Shown here piece by piece: positions 1 to 9,337 of a DNA stretch of 64,000 nt (positions are counted from its first letter, which is position 1; each line of letters opens with the position of its first letter). The DNA is from Candidatus Anammoximicrobium sp. (lineage in GTDB: Bacteria > Planctomycetota > Planctomycetia > Pirellulales > Pirellulaceae). The DNA lies in contig JAAYYU010000337.1 in NCBI GenBank assembly GCA_012515235.1, forward strand, positions 1 to 64,000, read 5' to 3'. The notes below the pieces were generated by a model. The model was not told the origin of the DNA and did not search any database. It saw only the letters and a program-made list of their open reading frames with translations. The position numbers and the translations under genes are program-made.

Positions 1-110
1 ATTGGCCGTGGTCCACGTTCCACCGGTTCGTCGAGCTTGGCTACTACGAGCCTGATTGGGGACGGAGCGACTCCTTTCCTGGCAACGACGAGCCCGAATG
101 GGGCGAGTGA
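1..110 (+). CDS. C-terminal end of a REP-associated tyrosine transposase (IS200/Y1 type), cut by the window edge
   Basis: Reading from base 3, an open frame of 35 residues runs into the window and stops at TGA 108-110. It begins WPWSTFHRFVELGYY and continues EPDWG. A pattern of WPWSSFHRFV, then G-Y-Y, then P-DWG near the C-terminus is typical of REP-associated tyrosine transposases (RAYTs), single-strand HUH/Y1 enzymes thought to move short palindromic repeats. The catalytic HUH and Tyr residues would lie outside the window, so activity cannot be judged. Short GTGGGCC-type repeats follow directly downstream, which suits a RAYT locus. The identification is from memory of the family and rests on a short piece. 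Confidence 0.55.
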   Translation, partial: WPWSTFHRFVELGYYEPDWGRSDSFPGNDEPEWGE

Positions 111-575
111 CCAGCGACGTAGGGTGGCCCAAAGCGGACGATCTTGTCGGCCGTTGGAACCGTTGAGACGGTCACGGTCCGGCAAGAAGCATGCACCGTT
201 GCGCAGCAGCGGCGGCCCACCGGGAGACGGTCACCATCAGCAACCAAGCCACATCGCGACACGGATCACGGCCGTCGTGGGGGGATGCGGCGTCGGCGGG
301 ATGGACGCCGTGTTCCGGTGGGCCGACGCAGGGTGGGCCGACGCGCACCGCCCAGACGCCAAATCCGCCCAACCGCCGCGTCAGGACTTGGCCCGAGGTT
401 AGACGATCAAGTAGCATTGCAGCATGAGGGAGTGCCGATTCGGGAACGTGGGAACAGTCGGAACACGCTCAGGGCCGGCTGCCGCGGGCTGTCCCGGCGA
501 AGCTTCGCACGACGTGCCCAAGCCCCGCGTTTCGCACGCGCCTCGCCGCGCCGTCGCCCGGTGCCGCCAAGCCCG
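111..575. other. Gene-free stretch with short GTGGGCC-type repeats
   Basis: No convincing gene; the open frames here have no ribosome site and no recognisable protein. Imperfect copies of a GGGTGGCCC / GGTGGGCCGACG word occur near 123-131, 316-325 and 332-341, and a complementary GGCCCACCG near 213-221. The stretch therefore looks like degenerate REP-like repeats next to the transposase remnant. No hairpin with a T-tract is visible. Confidence 0.45.
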
Positions 576-1994
576 TCAGGGGCTGACCTGTTTCACCAGT
601 TTGTGAACCGAGGCGACGATGCGGTCTTCGACGTCGCCGGACCAGCGGAAGGCGGGACGGCCGTATTCGTACAAGCTGGAGCCGCCTTCGTAGCCGCCTT
701 CTTCCCAGACCCGCCGCGAGGGAATGTAAGCGATCTGGTCGTCGGCATAGCCGCAGACCCAGGTGCCGGGGCCGAATTCGCGTTTGAACCGCAAGGCGTA
801 ATCGACCACCGCTTCGGCTCCCAGGCCGAGGACCAGCAGTTCGTCCCCCAACCGCCAGGCATGGACCGGATACGGATACGCGGACTCGAACTTCTTGCCG
901 GCATCGAGTTCTTTCAGCAGCCGGGCGGCCCAGCGGGCGCGGAGCGCATTGGTATCTTTCAGCAGGCCGCTCAACTCGTCGCGCGTGACGACGGACAAGT
1001 ACGGCAGTTCGATCAACTCGAACGCGGTCTGCAGGCCCGGCGAGACCGGTTTAAGCGGCTGCCTCAAGGCCTCCTCGACGGCGACCGCCAGCATATGGCC
1101 GTAGCGCTGGCACAACTCGACGCTGCGACGCGGGATCGGATTCTGGTCGCCGCCGCACGTGTTGACAAACATCGCCGCCGCCCCCGGATGGTTCCGCTCG
1201 ATTTCCAACTGGGCAAAGCCCGGATAATCCCCGCACCACGTCGTGAAGGCCAACGTCGTCGGGTGGCAGGCATAGCCGAAGAGCACCGCGGCCAGCGTTC
1301 CGTCCGGCCGGGTCACGCTCAGCACGGGCACCGCGTGATCGACCACGCCCTTCAGCGGCACGCCTTGGGCCAGCAACTGCGGCACCTCCGCCTCGCGATT
1401 GTCGCGGCGGTTGACGGCGAACGTCGTCTTTCCCTCGCCCATTTGCAGCGCGGCGGGCGCCAGGTGCGCCAGCGCCTCGCCCACCAACGCGACAGTCCTG
1501 GCGACCATCAAGTCCGTGTACTCGTTCACCAGCCGGACCTGTTCTTCATCGACGGGATAGTAGTCCACCAGGTCGTCGCCCAACCGCGGGCCGCAGTGGT
1601 TGTGCGAAAAGGTCAACATCACGTCTTGCCGCGCCAGCTTGTACTGCTTCTCCAACTGCTCGAACACGCGGTCGCTCATCGACCGCGGCACGCCTTCCCA
1701 GTCGCTGGTGATCAGCACGACGCGGCGTCCCTCGGCCTCTTCCAGGGCCAGGGCCTTCATCCACAAATCGTGCAGCTTGCCGTCCGGCTCACGCTTGCTC
1801 CCGTAACCGGCCAGCCACACCGATTTCTCCGGCGTGATGACCGCCTTGGCGACACCCGCTTTCCAGCCAGCCGCTGCGGCGCAAACGCCGTCTGCCAGCG
1901 CGGCCGCGGCGATGGCCAGAACGCAAAAGCACCAGCCACGAAGCCGGCTGGAAAAGACCGGCTGCCCGTGCTGCAACAACTTCGTCGATCGCAT
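576..1994 (-). CDS. Secreted neutral/alkaline ceramidase-like hydrolase
   Basis: The product is 472 residues with an N-terminal signal segment (about residues 20-41, ending AAAA). The mature protein begins WKAGVAKAVITPEKSVWLAG, the usual opening of the neutral/non-lysosomal ceramidase N-terminal domain (PF04734 type), in which ITP and a glycine follow the first strand. The segment TFSHNHCGPRLGDD corresponds to the His-rich metal-site motif of that family, and NTCGGDQNP to the later GD-x-x-P motif. Planctomycetes carry many short members that lack the C-terminal domain of true ceramidases, so the real substrate (ceramide, another amide or an ester) is unknown. The start ATG has AAAGGA six bases upstream. 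The sulfatase gene lies upstream on the same strand, 384 bp away. Confidence 0.7.
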   Translation of the reverse strand: MRSTKLLQHGQPVFSSRLRGWCFCVLAIAAAALADGVCAAAAGWKAGVAKAVITPEKSVWLAGYGSKREPDGKLHDLWMKALALEEAEGRRVVLITSDWEGVPRSMSDRVFEQLEKQYKLARQDVMLTFSHNHCGPRLGDDLVDYYPVDEEQVRLVNEYTDLMVARTVALVGEALAHLAPAALQMGEGKTTFAVNRRDNREAEVPQLLAQGVPLKGVVDHAVPVLSVTRPDGTLAAVLFGYACHPTTLAFTTWCGDYPGFAQLEIERNHPGAAAMFVNTCGGDQNPIPRRSVELCQRYGHMLAVAVEEALRQPLKPVSPGLQTAFELIELPYLSVVTRDELSGLLKDTNALRARWAARLLKELDAGKKFESAYPYPVHAWRLGDELLVLGLGAEAVVDYALRFKREFGPGTWVCGYADDQIAYIPSRRVWEEGGYEGGSSLYEYGRPAFRWSGDVEDRIVASVHKLVKQVSP

Positions 1995-2378
1995 CGTTCG
2001 TCCTTTCTCCGCTGTGCCCGCACCGCCCGCTCGAAATCAACAGCCCGCCGGGATACAGAACAGTTGACCGCAGCCTGCGCCAAGCGTCTCGCTGCCACCT
2101 TTTGCGCGAGGGCAACTGGCCGAAAGACGCTGCGATTGAGGCTCCTCAAGTTCCCCCAGAACCGTCCTGCGCGCCCACGCCGCACGGCTGTCCGGCCAGA
2201 GGCGATGCGCGACCGGGCTCAGGCAGCGTGGACCGGCTGCATTCTATGCGGATGGGCCCAAGGTTGGCAATTCCACGTCAGGAGCCCGTTCACACATCGC
2301 CATCCGAATCCCGCCAGGCGTTTCGCGTGATGATCACGGCTCCCGTTCCGTCGTTATGTTTACGACGAAAGAGATCGG
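1995..2378. other. Gene-free spacer between two minus-strand genes
   Basis: This 384-bp stretch between the sulfatase stop and the ceramidase-like start holds only the ribosome binding site of the latter (AAAGGA on the minus strand near 2001-2006). I see no terminator, repeat or promoter that can be supported. Confidence 0.4.
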
Positions 2379-4004
2379 TCAGGTTTTCCGGAGTGAAGGA
2401 CCGGATGGTGGACGACTCGGCTTTCTCGCACCGCTCGCTTTCCGGATCTCGACCGGCGTGGTGTTGGGCTGCTGGGGGCCCGGCGTGCTGCGGCCCGTGG
2501 CGACGTACTTTTCCAGAAGTGCGGTCAAGCGTTGGACGATCTCCGGGTGCTGGGCCTGGACGTTGGTCGTCTCGCCGACGTCGGTCTCCAGGTTGTACAG
2601 TTGCAGCGGCGGAAGGCCGCGTTCGGCGGGGCTGCCGGGACGCGGAGCGCTCCACCCGCCGGAACCGGGACAGAGCGCGAGCTTCCAAGGGCCTTGGCGG
2701 ATCGCGAACGAGCCGTTGATCGAATGGTGGACGACCGCTTCGCGGAGCGACCCCTGGGCCGCATCCAGCAGCGCGGGCAGGATGCTCACGCTGTCCTCGC
2801 CGGCGTCGCCCGGCAGCGGAACGTCCAGGATGTCGGCGCACGTGGCCAGCAGGTCGGTCAGGCAGATCGCTTGGCCGCACGTCGTGCCGGGCCGGACTTT
2901 GCCGGGCCAGCGGACCAGGAACGGAATCCGATGGCCGCCTTCGAAGATATCGGCTTTGTGGCCGCGGAAGCGGTAGCTGGGATGATGGCCGCCTTGGCCC
3001 AGCGCCGCGAAATCGGCCTGTGGCGAACATCCGTTATCGCTGGTGAAGATGACCAGCGTATTATCTGTCAAGCCGTGCTGGTCGAGCGTCTCCAGCACGC
3101 GGCCCACGCTGGCGTCGGTCTGCAGCACGAAGTCGCCGTAGGCGTTCAGGCCGCTCTTGCCCTGCCACGATGGGGCCGGCAGCGTCGGCGTGTGCGGCGA
3201 GTTCAGCGGCAGATACAGGAAGAACGGCTGGCCTTGCCGGGCGCTTGCCGCCCGCTGGGAAAGGTACTCCACGGCTTTCTCCGTCAATCGCGGCAGCACG
3301 TCCACGGCGTCGAAGTCCGGTGCGCGCGGCCCATGCCGCGTGCGGCCCGGTTTGCCGGGCATCATCTCAAAGTCGCCGTCCTCCGTCGGCAGCGACGTGA
3401 CGCGATCGTTCTCGATGAACGTGTACGGAACCATGTCCAGCGACGCACTGATGCCGAAGTAGTAGTCGAATCCGACGCTGTTCGGACCGTTCAGAATGGG
3501 TTGGGAAAAGTCGACGTTCCGCACTTGCTGGGCGGATTCGATGTTCAATTCCGCCACGTCGCGGCCTTGGCGTTTGACCCAATCCATGCCCAAGTGCCAT
3601 TTGCCGATCGCCGCCGTGTGGTAGCCCTGCTGCCGAAGAAATGCCGCGACCGTCAGCCGGTCCTGCTCGATCAGCCGCGGACTGAGGCCCCCCAGCACGC
3701 CGTGCTTCAAGCGGGACCGCCAACTGTAGCGGCCCGTGAGGATGCCGTAGCGCGTCGGCGAACAGACGCTGGACCCCGAATGCGCGTCGGTAAACGTCAT
3801 GCCCGCCGCGGCCAGCCGATCCACGTTCGGCGTGGCAATCTTGCCGCCCGGATTCAGGCACCCGACGTCCCCGTAGCCCAGGTCGTCGCAGAGGATGTAC
3901 ACCAGGTTCGGCCTGCGCGGCGCGTCTGCGGCGGATCGCGGCGCGTCCGCCAGCCACGCGAGACAGGCGGCCAGCAACGGCCAAGTCAGGCAAAGACGGT
4001 TCAT
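2379..4004 (-). CDS. Secreted sulfatase (formylglycine-dependent)
   Basis: A 541-residue sulfatase of the alkaline-phosphatase superfamily. A signal peptide occupies about residues 1-27. The Asp pair in LCDDLGYGD (40-41) is a metal ligand site, and CSPTR at 81-85 is the C-x-P-x-R motif whose Cys is oxidised to formylglycine. GKWHLG at 134-139 is the second conserved signature, and SDNG in the second half supplies further metal ligands. It should hydrolyse sulfate esters, probably on polysaccharide fragments, outside the cytoplasm; the substrate cannot be read from the sequence. The ATG is preceded by GGAGG at a good distance. The C-terminal 30 residues are basic and Pro/Ser-rich and look non-catalytic. 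It is divergent from the propeller gene at 4247, with about 240 bp between them. Confidence 0.9.
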   Translation of the reverse strand: MNRLCLTWPLLAACLAWLADAPRSAADAPRRPNLVYILCDDLGYGDVGCLNPGGKIATPNVDRLAAAGMTFTDAHSGSSVCSPTRYGILTGRYSWRSRLKHGVLGGLSPRLIEQDRLTVAAFLRQQGYHTAAIGKWHLGMDWVKRQGRDVAELNIESAQQVRNVDFSQPILNGPNSVGFDYYFGISASLDMVPYTFIENDRVTSLPTEDGDFEMMPGKPGRTRHGPRAPDFDAVDVLPRLTEKAVEYLSQRAASARQGQPFFLYLPLNSPHTPTLPAPSWQGKSGLNAYGDFVLQTDASVGRVLETLDQHGLTDNTLVIFTSDNGCSPQADFAALGQGGHHPSYRFRGHKADIFEGGHRIPFLVRWPGKVRPGTTCGQAICLTDLLATCADILDVPLPGDAGEDSVSILPALLDAAQGSLREAVVHHSINGSFAIRQGPWKLALCPGSGGWSAPRPGSPAERGLPPLQLYNLETDVGETTNVQAQHPEIVQRLTALLEKYVATGRSTPGPQQPNTTPVEIRKASGARKPSRPPSGPSLRKT

Positions 4005-4246
4005 CGAGGCCTCCGTTTGTCAGTGTCAGCGGCACGTCCGGGCAACCCCGCGGCAGCACCTGGGCGTCGCCGCCTGGGAAAGCGAGTCCTGCTTCCCATT
4101 GTGACAATCGCCCCTCCCCGCCGATACGCCCCCAGGGGCCGATTTCCGCGCCGGGCGGCAGACGGTGGAAACCCACTTGCGGTCCCGGCGAGCGTCGCGA
4201 CAATGCGGCCAACGCAAGTTGGGTTCCGTTCCCAGGAGTGAAGACC

Positions 4247-5551
4247 ATGATCAATCGACTCCGCTGCCCTGCCGTCTGGATGCTGGTTCTGCTCGCCGAA
4301 TTTGCACAGGCCGACGACTGGCCGCAGTGGCGCGGCCCTCAGCGTGACGGGGTGTGGCGAGAGACGGGGATCGTCGCACGCTTCCCGGCCCCGGAAATCG
4401 CCGTCAAGTGGCGCGTGCCGGTCGCCAGCGGCTACAGCGGTCCGACCGTGGCCGATGGCCGAGTGTACGTGACCGATCGGCTGACCGATCCGGGGGAAAT
4501 GGAGCGCGTTCATTGCCTGGACTGGAAAACCGGCGCGACACTCTGGACCTACCGCTACGACTGCAAGTACGGCGGCATCGGCTATCAAGCCGGACCGCGA
4601 GCCTCGGTGCTCGTCGATTCGGGCCGCGCCTACAGCTTGGGAACCGCCGGACACCTGTTCTGCTTCGAGGCGGCCACGGGACAGGTCTTGTGGAGCCACG
4701 ATCTGCGAGAAGCGTACCGGGCCCGGATTCCCACCTGGGGCATCGCGGCCTCGCCGCTCGTCGAGGACGATCTGCTCATCGTCCAATTCGCCGGAGCCGA
4801 CGACGCCTGCGTCTGTGCGTTCGACAAGGTCACCGGCAAGGAACGGTGGCGGGCCCTCCCGGACGTCGCGTCCTATTCCACCCCCGTCGTCAGCGCCCAA
4901 GCCGCCGGACGAGTGGCCGTGTGCTGGACCGGCGAGCGAATCGTCGGCCTGGACCCTGCCAGCGGCCGCCGGATCTGGGAATACCCGTTCCCGTGGGAAA
5001 AGTGGCCCATTGCCATCGCCACGCCGGTGCTGCATCGCGACCTGCTGCTGTTCTCCGAAGCCCACCAGGGGACCCTGCTGTTGCAGCTCTCGCAAACGGA
5101 ACCCGGAGTCGAGAAGCGCTGGCATCGCCGCAAAGAGAATCTGGCGGACGGCAAGGCCTTGCACTGCCTGATCTCCACGCCGGTGATCCAGGACGAACAC
5201 GTCTACGGCGTGGACAGCGGCGGGGTCTTGCGCTGTCTGCGCCTGGCCACGGGCGAACACGTCTGGGAAGACCGGACGGCCGTTCCGCCCAACCGTTTCG
5301 CCACGATCCACCTGATCCGCCACGGGGAGCAGACCTGGCTGTTCAACGAACGCGGCGAGCTGATCATCGCCCGGCTGACGCCCGAAGGCTTTCGGGAACT
5401 CAGCCGCGCCAAGCTGATCGAGCCCACCACGGACCAGCTGCGCCGTCGCGACGGAGTCACCTGGTCGCATCCGGCCTTTGCCTACCGGCACGTGTTTGCA
5501 CGAAACGACAAGGCGCTGGTCTGTGCCGACCTCTCCGCCCCGCCACCGTAA
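4247..5551 (+). CDS. Secreted PQQ-like beta-propeller repeat protein
   Basis: About 434 residues. After a signal peptide (to about residue 22, ending AQA) comes DDWPQWRGPQRDGV, the W-P-x-W-RGP opening typical of planctomycete outer-membrane-type propellers related to BamB/quinoprotein repeats. Repeats of the kind VYVTD...LDWKTG...LW-Y follow through the whole chain, each a propeller blade. Such proteins may bind partners or carbohydrates; no PQQ-binding enzyme residues can be assigned, so no reaction is proposed. I chose the ATG at 4247 because AGGAG lies eight bases upstream; a GTG at 4238 would add three residues and overlap that site. It is transcribed away from the sulfatase gene and toward the beta-helix gene. 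Confidence 0.8.
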   Translation: MINRLRCPAVWMLVLLAEFAQADDWPQWRGPQRDGVWRETGIVARFPAPEIAVKWRVPVASGYSGPTVADGRVYVTDRLTDPGEMERVHCLDWKTGATLWTYRYDCKYGGIGYQAGPRASVLVDSGRAYSLGTAGHLFCFEAATGQVLWSHDLREAYRARIPTWGIAASPLVEDDLLIVQFAGADDACVCAFDKVTGKERWRALPDVASYSTPVVSAQAAGRVAVCWTGERIVGLDPASGRRIWEYPFPWEKWPIAIATPVLHRDLLLFSEAHQGTLLLQLSQTEPGVEKRWHRRKENLADGKALHCLISTPVIQDEHVYGVDSGGVLRCLRLATGEHVWEDRTAVPPNRFATIHLIRHGEQTWLFNERGELIIARLTPEGFRELSRAKLIEPTTDQLRRRDGVTWSHPAFAYRHVFARNDKALVCADLSAPPP

Positions 5552-5732
5552 TCGCTGGCGAGGCCCGCACAAAAGCTGCCCTGTGGTGATTGGCGGTTCG
5601 CGGGGACATTCTGCTTCTGGCAACGCTCACGAAACAACTTCCTCTTCCAGCCAGCCCGCCGCTGGTCACTGGCCGAAGCGGGCGGCTGTCCGCGCTGGAT
5701 GCCGCGATGCACCGGCCGGGGACGGTTCCCGC

Positions 5733-8468
5733 TCAGCGCGCACAAGGGGACTCCCGCAGCGACAATTCCAGGTTGTCGACGTACCACACGGTCTTGGCGG
5801 AGGCCAAACTGACCAGCCCAAGCCATGCCACGCGGTTGAACTCCGGGTGGCCGCAGGCAAGGGACCGGAACGCCTGGGGTGGCTGACCCGGAAGCGTCAG
5901 CACCAGATCCCAAGCTCCCGATGCCTGCCGGCCCAGACCGCAGGTGATTTCCACGTGGACCCAAGTTTCGGTCGGGATGTCCGTCAGCGGCTTGCCGCCC
6001 ACCGACAGCTTGCCCGAGTCAATCCGGAGCGACGGGCCGACCCGATAGGGCCGCGCCGAGTCGCGCCATTCGTGGCCCAATACAGCGCCGGGTTCCAGCC
6101 GCACGTCGAAGCTCAACACGGCCTGTCCCTGTCGGAAGCCGGGCGTGTAGAACAAGTGCGGGTTGAAGACGTGCTCCAGGCCGGCCGCGTCCGTGAACTT
6201 CAGGCAGTGCTTGCCGGCCGCCGCCAGCTCGTCGGTGACGCGGATCCCGTCGCCGCGGTTCTCCTCATGCACCTGGGCCAACGCCGGACGCTCGCCCGCC
6301 GACGTCTGCTCGAAACCGTCGTCCACCGAAATCGGCTGTGGCGGAGGCGGCAGCACGCTAGCGGGGAACGTCGCCTGCTTGGGCAACGCCACCCATTCCG
6401 GCGGTCCAAACAGCCCGTTCTGGCTCGTGTCGATGGGCTGGAAACCCAGCTGGATCGCAGGCGATTCGGGCTTGACGCGGAAATCGAACCGGGCGGGATC
6501 GACAAACTGCGGGTCCGCGACCAGCGAATGTTGGTCCACTCCCTTGGCCTGCCAAGCCTGGAACGGCTCGCCGTAGAAGAGAAGCGGCTCGCCATCGGCG
6601 CGCCAGTACAGGTTGTCGTCCCAGCGGGTGCGGAAATCGCTGGCCCCGCCGTCTTCGTGGAACAGTTCGCCTTGCGTCAGGTAGAAGATGTTGCGTTCGA
6701 CTACGCTGGGCGGCTCCTTGGTCCAGTTGTAGCGCCAGACGGCCTCTTGACCGCTCAGGGCAAAGACGTTGTTGCGGATGACGTTTCCGGTCATCCCCGT
6801 GTTCATGAGCCCGCCGGTCAGCGTGTGGTACACGAGATTGTTTTCCACCAGCAGTCCGCTGGCCCCGGAGTCGAAGTAGATCCCCCAAGCCATCGCCGGT
6901 TTGCCCGCGTACGGAAACACGTCGTGGAAGATATTGTGACGGACCACGGTGCCCGTCTGGATGCCCAGCATATAGATCCCGCCTGCGTCGCTGAGCACGC
7001 CGCGGACCACGTGGTGGACGTGGTTGTGCTCGATGCGGTTGTGGTGCGTGCGGTTTGGCTGAAAGCCCCAGTTCCAGCCGAGCGATATGCCGGAATAGTC
7101 GAAGCTGTGAATCTCGTTGTGCGAGATCTCGTTGTGGCTGCTCTGAGCCAGCCACACGCCGACCGCGCCGGCGTAGACGCAGCCACCGTCGTGGAGATAG
7201 TTGTTGGAAATCAGGTTGTTGCTCGACTCGGCAACGTCGCTGGCGGCCATCGCCGGCTCCCCGATCCGCACGCCACCGGCGCCCAGATCGTACAGGTGGT
7301 TCTGCACAATCCGGTTCTCCTTGCAGCCGCGGCTGAACCAGACGCCGTACGTGCCGACGTGGGCGATCTCGCACTGTTCGAGGGCGCAGAACCTGGCCCC
7401 CTTGGCCGACACCACGGCGGGCACCGTCACCGCCGCTTGCGGGTCGCCGTAGCCTTGCTCGGACAGCGTCCAGTCGGCATGTTGCAACGACAGGCCGACC
7501 AGCCGCACATGATCGACGAACCGGCCCGCATCGGGATCGCCGTCCAGACGGACCAGTTCCGTGAGCACCGGCGCGACGACCTCGGCCGTCCGCAAATCCT
7601 CGCCGGCCAGCGGCCAGTACGACAGCACGCCCGTTTCCCGGTCCAGGTACCATTCGCCGGGCGAGTCCAACAGTTCCCGCGCATTCTCGACGTAGTAGCG
7701 TTGCTCCGGGTCCCAGGCCAGCGGCCGAAAGATCGTCGGCCCGGTGAACGAGACGATCGCCTGCGCCTTGTCGACCGAGGCGATGCGCACTCGCGACGTG
7801 TTCCACGAGTGAAATACGACCACCTCGACGTGGTTCAGGTCGTGATAGGCGTCGATGTCAGAGGCTCGAAAGCGGAATCGGTCCACGCCTTTGTTCCACG
7901 GCGCGTCCGGCTTCGGGTCCACCAGGCCGACGACGCGAAAGTAGCCGTCGTTCGGACTACGTGCCCGCCGCGCCCGGCGGCCGTTGACGAACAGCTGGCG
8001 AAAACACCAGCGGCCGGACTTGGCCTCCGGCACCTCGGCCGTCCAAATCTCGGCGGGACCCTGACGCCAGCCGGTAATGCGCCGGCCGCCGGACAGCACC
8101 GGCTGTTCGCCCGGCGCGGCCGCGTAGGTCACCGGCGCGTCTTTCGTTCCCGAGTCTTCCGGGGTCAGGACGAACGGCGCCGGCAACCGATGGACGCCGC
8201 GAATCAATACCGTCACCGGTCCGCGCGGCCCGCCTCCCGTGCGCCACTCCCGCACAGCCCGTTGGGCTCGATCCAGGGAAGCAAACGGCCCGTCGCTGCC
8301 CGCCGGATTCGGCTCGGCGAACCGGCCGGACCAGGAGTCATCACCGCCGGGCGCGACGTGCACGGTGAGCGATTCGGCCCAAGTCGGCGTTGCCGCCAGC
8401 GAGGCCAGTCCAAGGAACAGAAGTGTCTTGGCAAGATCCAGCCGATTGGCAAGCAAGATCAAGGTCAT
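5733..8468 (-). CDS. Large secreted right-handed beta-helix protein
   Basis: 911 residues. A signal peptide runs to about residue 31 (TPTWA). The N-terminus (VHVAPGGDDSWSGRF...) matches the start of planctomycete parallel beta-helix proteins with a DUF1565-like entry. The middle, roughly residues 330-620, shows repeated N-x-I/L-x-x-N turns such as ENRIVQNHLYDL and SHNEISHNEIHSF, the rungs of a pectate-lyase-like helix. The last 170 residues look like a beta-sandwich ending WYVDNLELS. Proteins of this build bind, cleave or epimerise polysaccharides; catalytic residues are not evident. ATG 8468 is chosen over an upstream GTG/ATG extension because AAGGAG lies ten bases before it and the signal peptide then starts correctly. 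The gene converges with the propeller gene at 4247. Confidence 0.8.
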   Translation of the reverse strand: MTLILLANRLDLAKTLLFLGLASLAATPTWAESLTVHVAPGGDDSWSGRFAEPNPAGSDGPFASLDRAQRAVREWRTGGGPRGPVTVLIRGVHRLPAPFVLTPEDSGTKDAPVTYAAAPGEQPVLSGGRRITGWRQGPAEIWTAEVPEAKSGRWCFRQLFVNGRRARRARSPNDGYFRVVGLVDPKPDAPWNKGVDRFRFRASDIDAYHDLNHVEVVVFHSWNTSRVRIASVDKAQAIVSFTGPTIFRPLAWDPEQRYYVENARELLDSPGEWYLDRETGVLSYWPLAGEDLRTAEVVAPVLTELVRLDGDPDAGRFVDHVRLVGLSLQHADWTLSEQGYGDPQAAVTVPAVVSAKGARFCALEQCEIAHVGTYGVWFSRGCKENRIVQNHLYDLGAGGVRIGEPAMAASDVAESSNNLISNNYLHDGGCVYAGAVGVWLAQSSHNEISHNEIHSFDYSGISLGWNWGFQPNRTHHNRIEHNHVHHVVRGVLSDAGGIYMLGIQTGTVVRHNIFHDVFPYAGKPAMAWGIYFDSGASGLLVENNLVYHTLTGGLMNTGMTGNVIRNNVFALSGQEAVWRYNWTKEPPSVVERNIFYLTQGELFHEDGGASDFRTRWDDNLYWRADGEPLLFYGEPFQAWQAKGVDQHSLVADPQFVDPARFDFRVKPESPAIQLGFQPIDTSQNGLFGPPEWVALPKQATFPASVLPPPPQPISVDDGFEQTSAGERPALAQVHEENRGDGIRVTDELAAAGKHCLKFTDAAGLEHVFNPHLFYTPGFRQGQAVLSFDVRLEPGAVLGHEWRDSARPYRVGPSLRIDSGKLSVGGKPLTDIPTETWVHVEITCGLGRQASGAWDLVLTLPGQPPQAFRSLACGHPEFNRVAWLGLVSLASAKTVWYVDNLELSLRESPCAR

Positions 8469-9091
8469 CTTTCGCACACTCCTTGGCGATCGCAGTGCGC
8501 CGCCGTTCTGAGTTGTTCCGACAAAGCCCATTCTCTAGAGCCTATCTTAACGCGGGCTCACGTCGGCAACCAAGCAGAAGCCTCGAAATCCAAAATTTGA
8601 ACTTGGATTCGCCTTCGGGAGTCCTTCTTGCTGAGCGTCTCCTTGGCTTCAACGTCGTTCGCGCCCACCGATCTGGAAGCACGCGCACGTCGGACGTCGT
8701 CTTGGTTGCAGTCGCGCTGCGCCGTAGACCTCGCTGGCGACCCGACGGCGACTCGGCGATGTCATGGCTGCCGCCTGCCAAGAATGCTCAAAAGACAGAC
8801 AATCTCTGCCATGCGTGCGGCGATCTCAGACAGCAGACAGTCTGATGCGAATAGCAGTTGCGCCGCGTCTGCGGCGGCCAGGCGTCTTCGTAACCCCCGT
8901 TTTCTACAGCATTTGGCTCTTATGCGTTACCCATCCCGGCATCTCGTGCCGATCGTTTTCATGGATTGGCATTCGACGTGCATCCTCGCGGATTCGTTGC
9001 TGCACCGACGTGAACTTCGAATGGCATTGAACGTCTAACAACCGTGGCGGCAGCGATGCTGCGAGCGGTGACACAGCGAGGCAAGGAGAAC
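8469..9091. other. Gene-free stretch
   Basis: About 620 bp between two divergently read genes. Open frames occur on both strands but none has a ribosome site, typical codon use or a recognisable product. A small inverted repeat AATCCAA / TTGGATT lies at 8587-8593 and 8603-8609. The last 10 bases before 9092 are the ribosome binding site of the next gene. Composition is less GC-rich than the neighbouring genes. Confidence 0.4.
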
Positions 9092-9337
9092 ATGATGGAG
9101 ATGAGAAACGATCACGGCACTTTGCCGATCGTCGAGTTGTTGGGGGTGGAAGCAGCCACATTGACGGATCCCGAGCAAACCGCTACGGCCCCGGTCGTCT
9201 TTCTCACTTTTCGGCCGGAGCCGCACGAAAGCTGGCGGTCGTTCAGTTTTCCCGTGAGTCTGCAGCACGCAATCCGGCTGCGAAATGATCTGACGGCAGC
9301 GCTGCAGCGATATCAGGCGGCGACGCAGGCCAAGTAA
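9092..9337 (+). CDS. Small protein of unknown function (81 aa)
   Basis: Begins MMEMRNDHGTLPIVE and ends QAATQAK. AAGGAG lies four bases before the ATG and the frame has normal codon use, which together support a real gene. The chain has an acidic N-terminal half, a beta-prone centre (PVVFLTFRPEP) and an amphipathic C-terminal helix with Arg and Gln. There is no signal peptide, membrane segment or Cys/His cluster. I do not recognise the family. It is isolated, with more than 600 bp on either side, so context gives no function. Confidence 0.55.
   Translation: MMEMRNDHGTLPIVELLGVEAATLTDPEQTATAPVVFLTFRPEPHESWRSFSFPVSLQHAIRLRNDLTAALQRYQAATQAK

Noticed and set aside
144-2330. A 728-residue plus-strand open frame across the ceramidase-like gene
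   Set aside because: Arg/Gln/Ala-rich translation with no domain, no ribosome site, and exactly antisense to a gene with a signal peptide and family motifs; a by-product of high GC.
8469-9091. Possible small genes on both strands
   Set aside because: No ribosome sites, no typical codon use, and no recognisable product.
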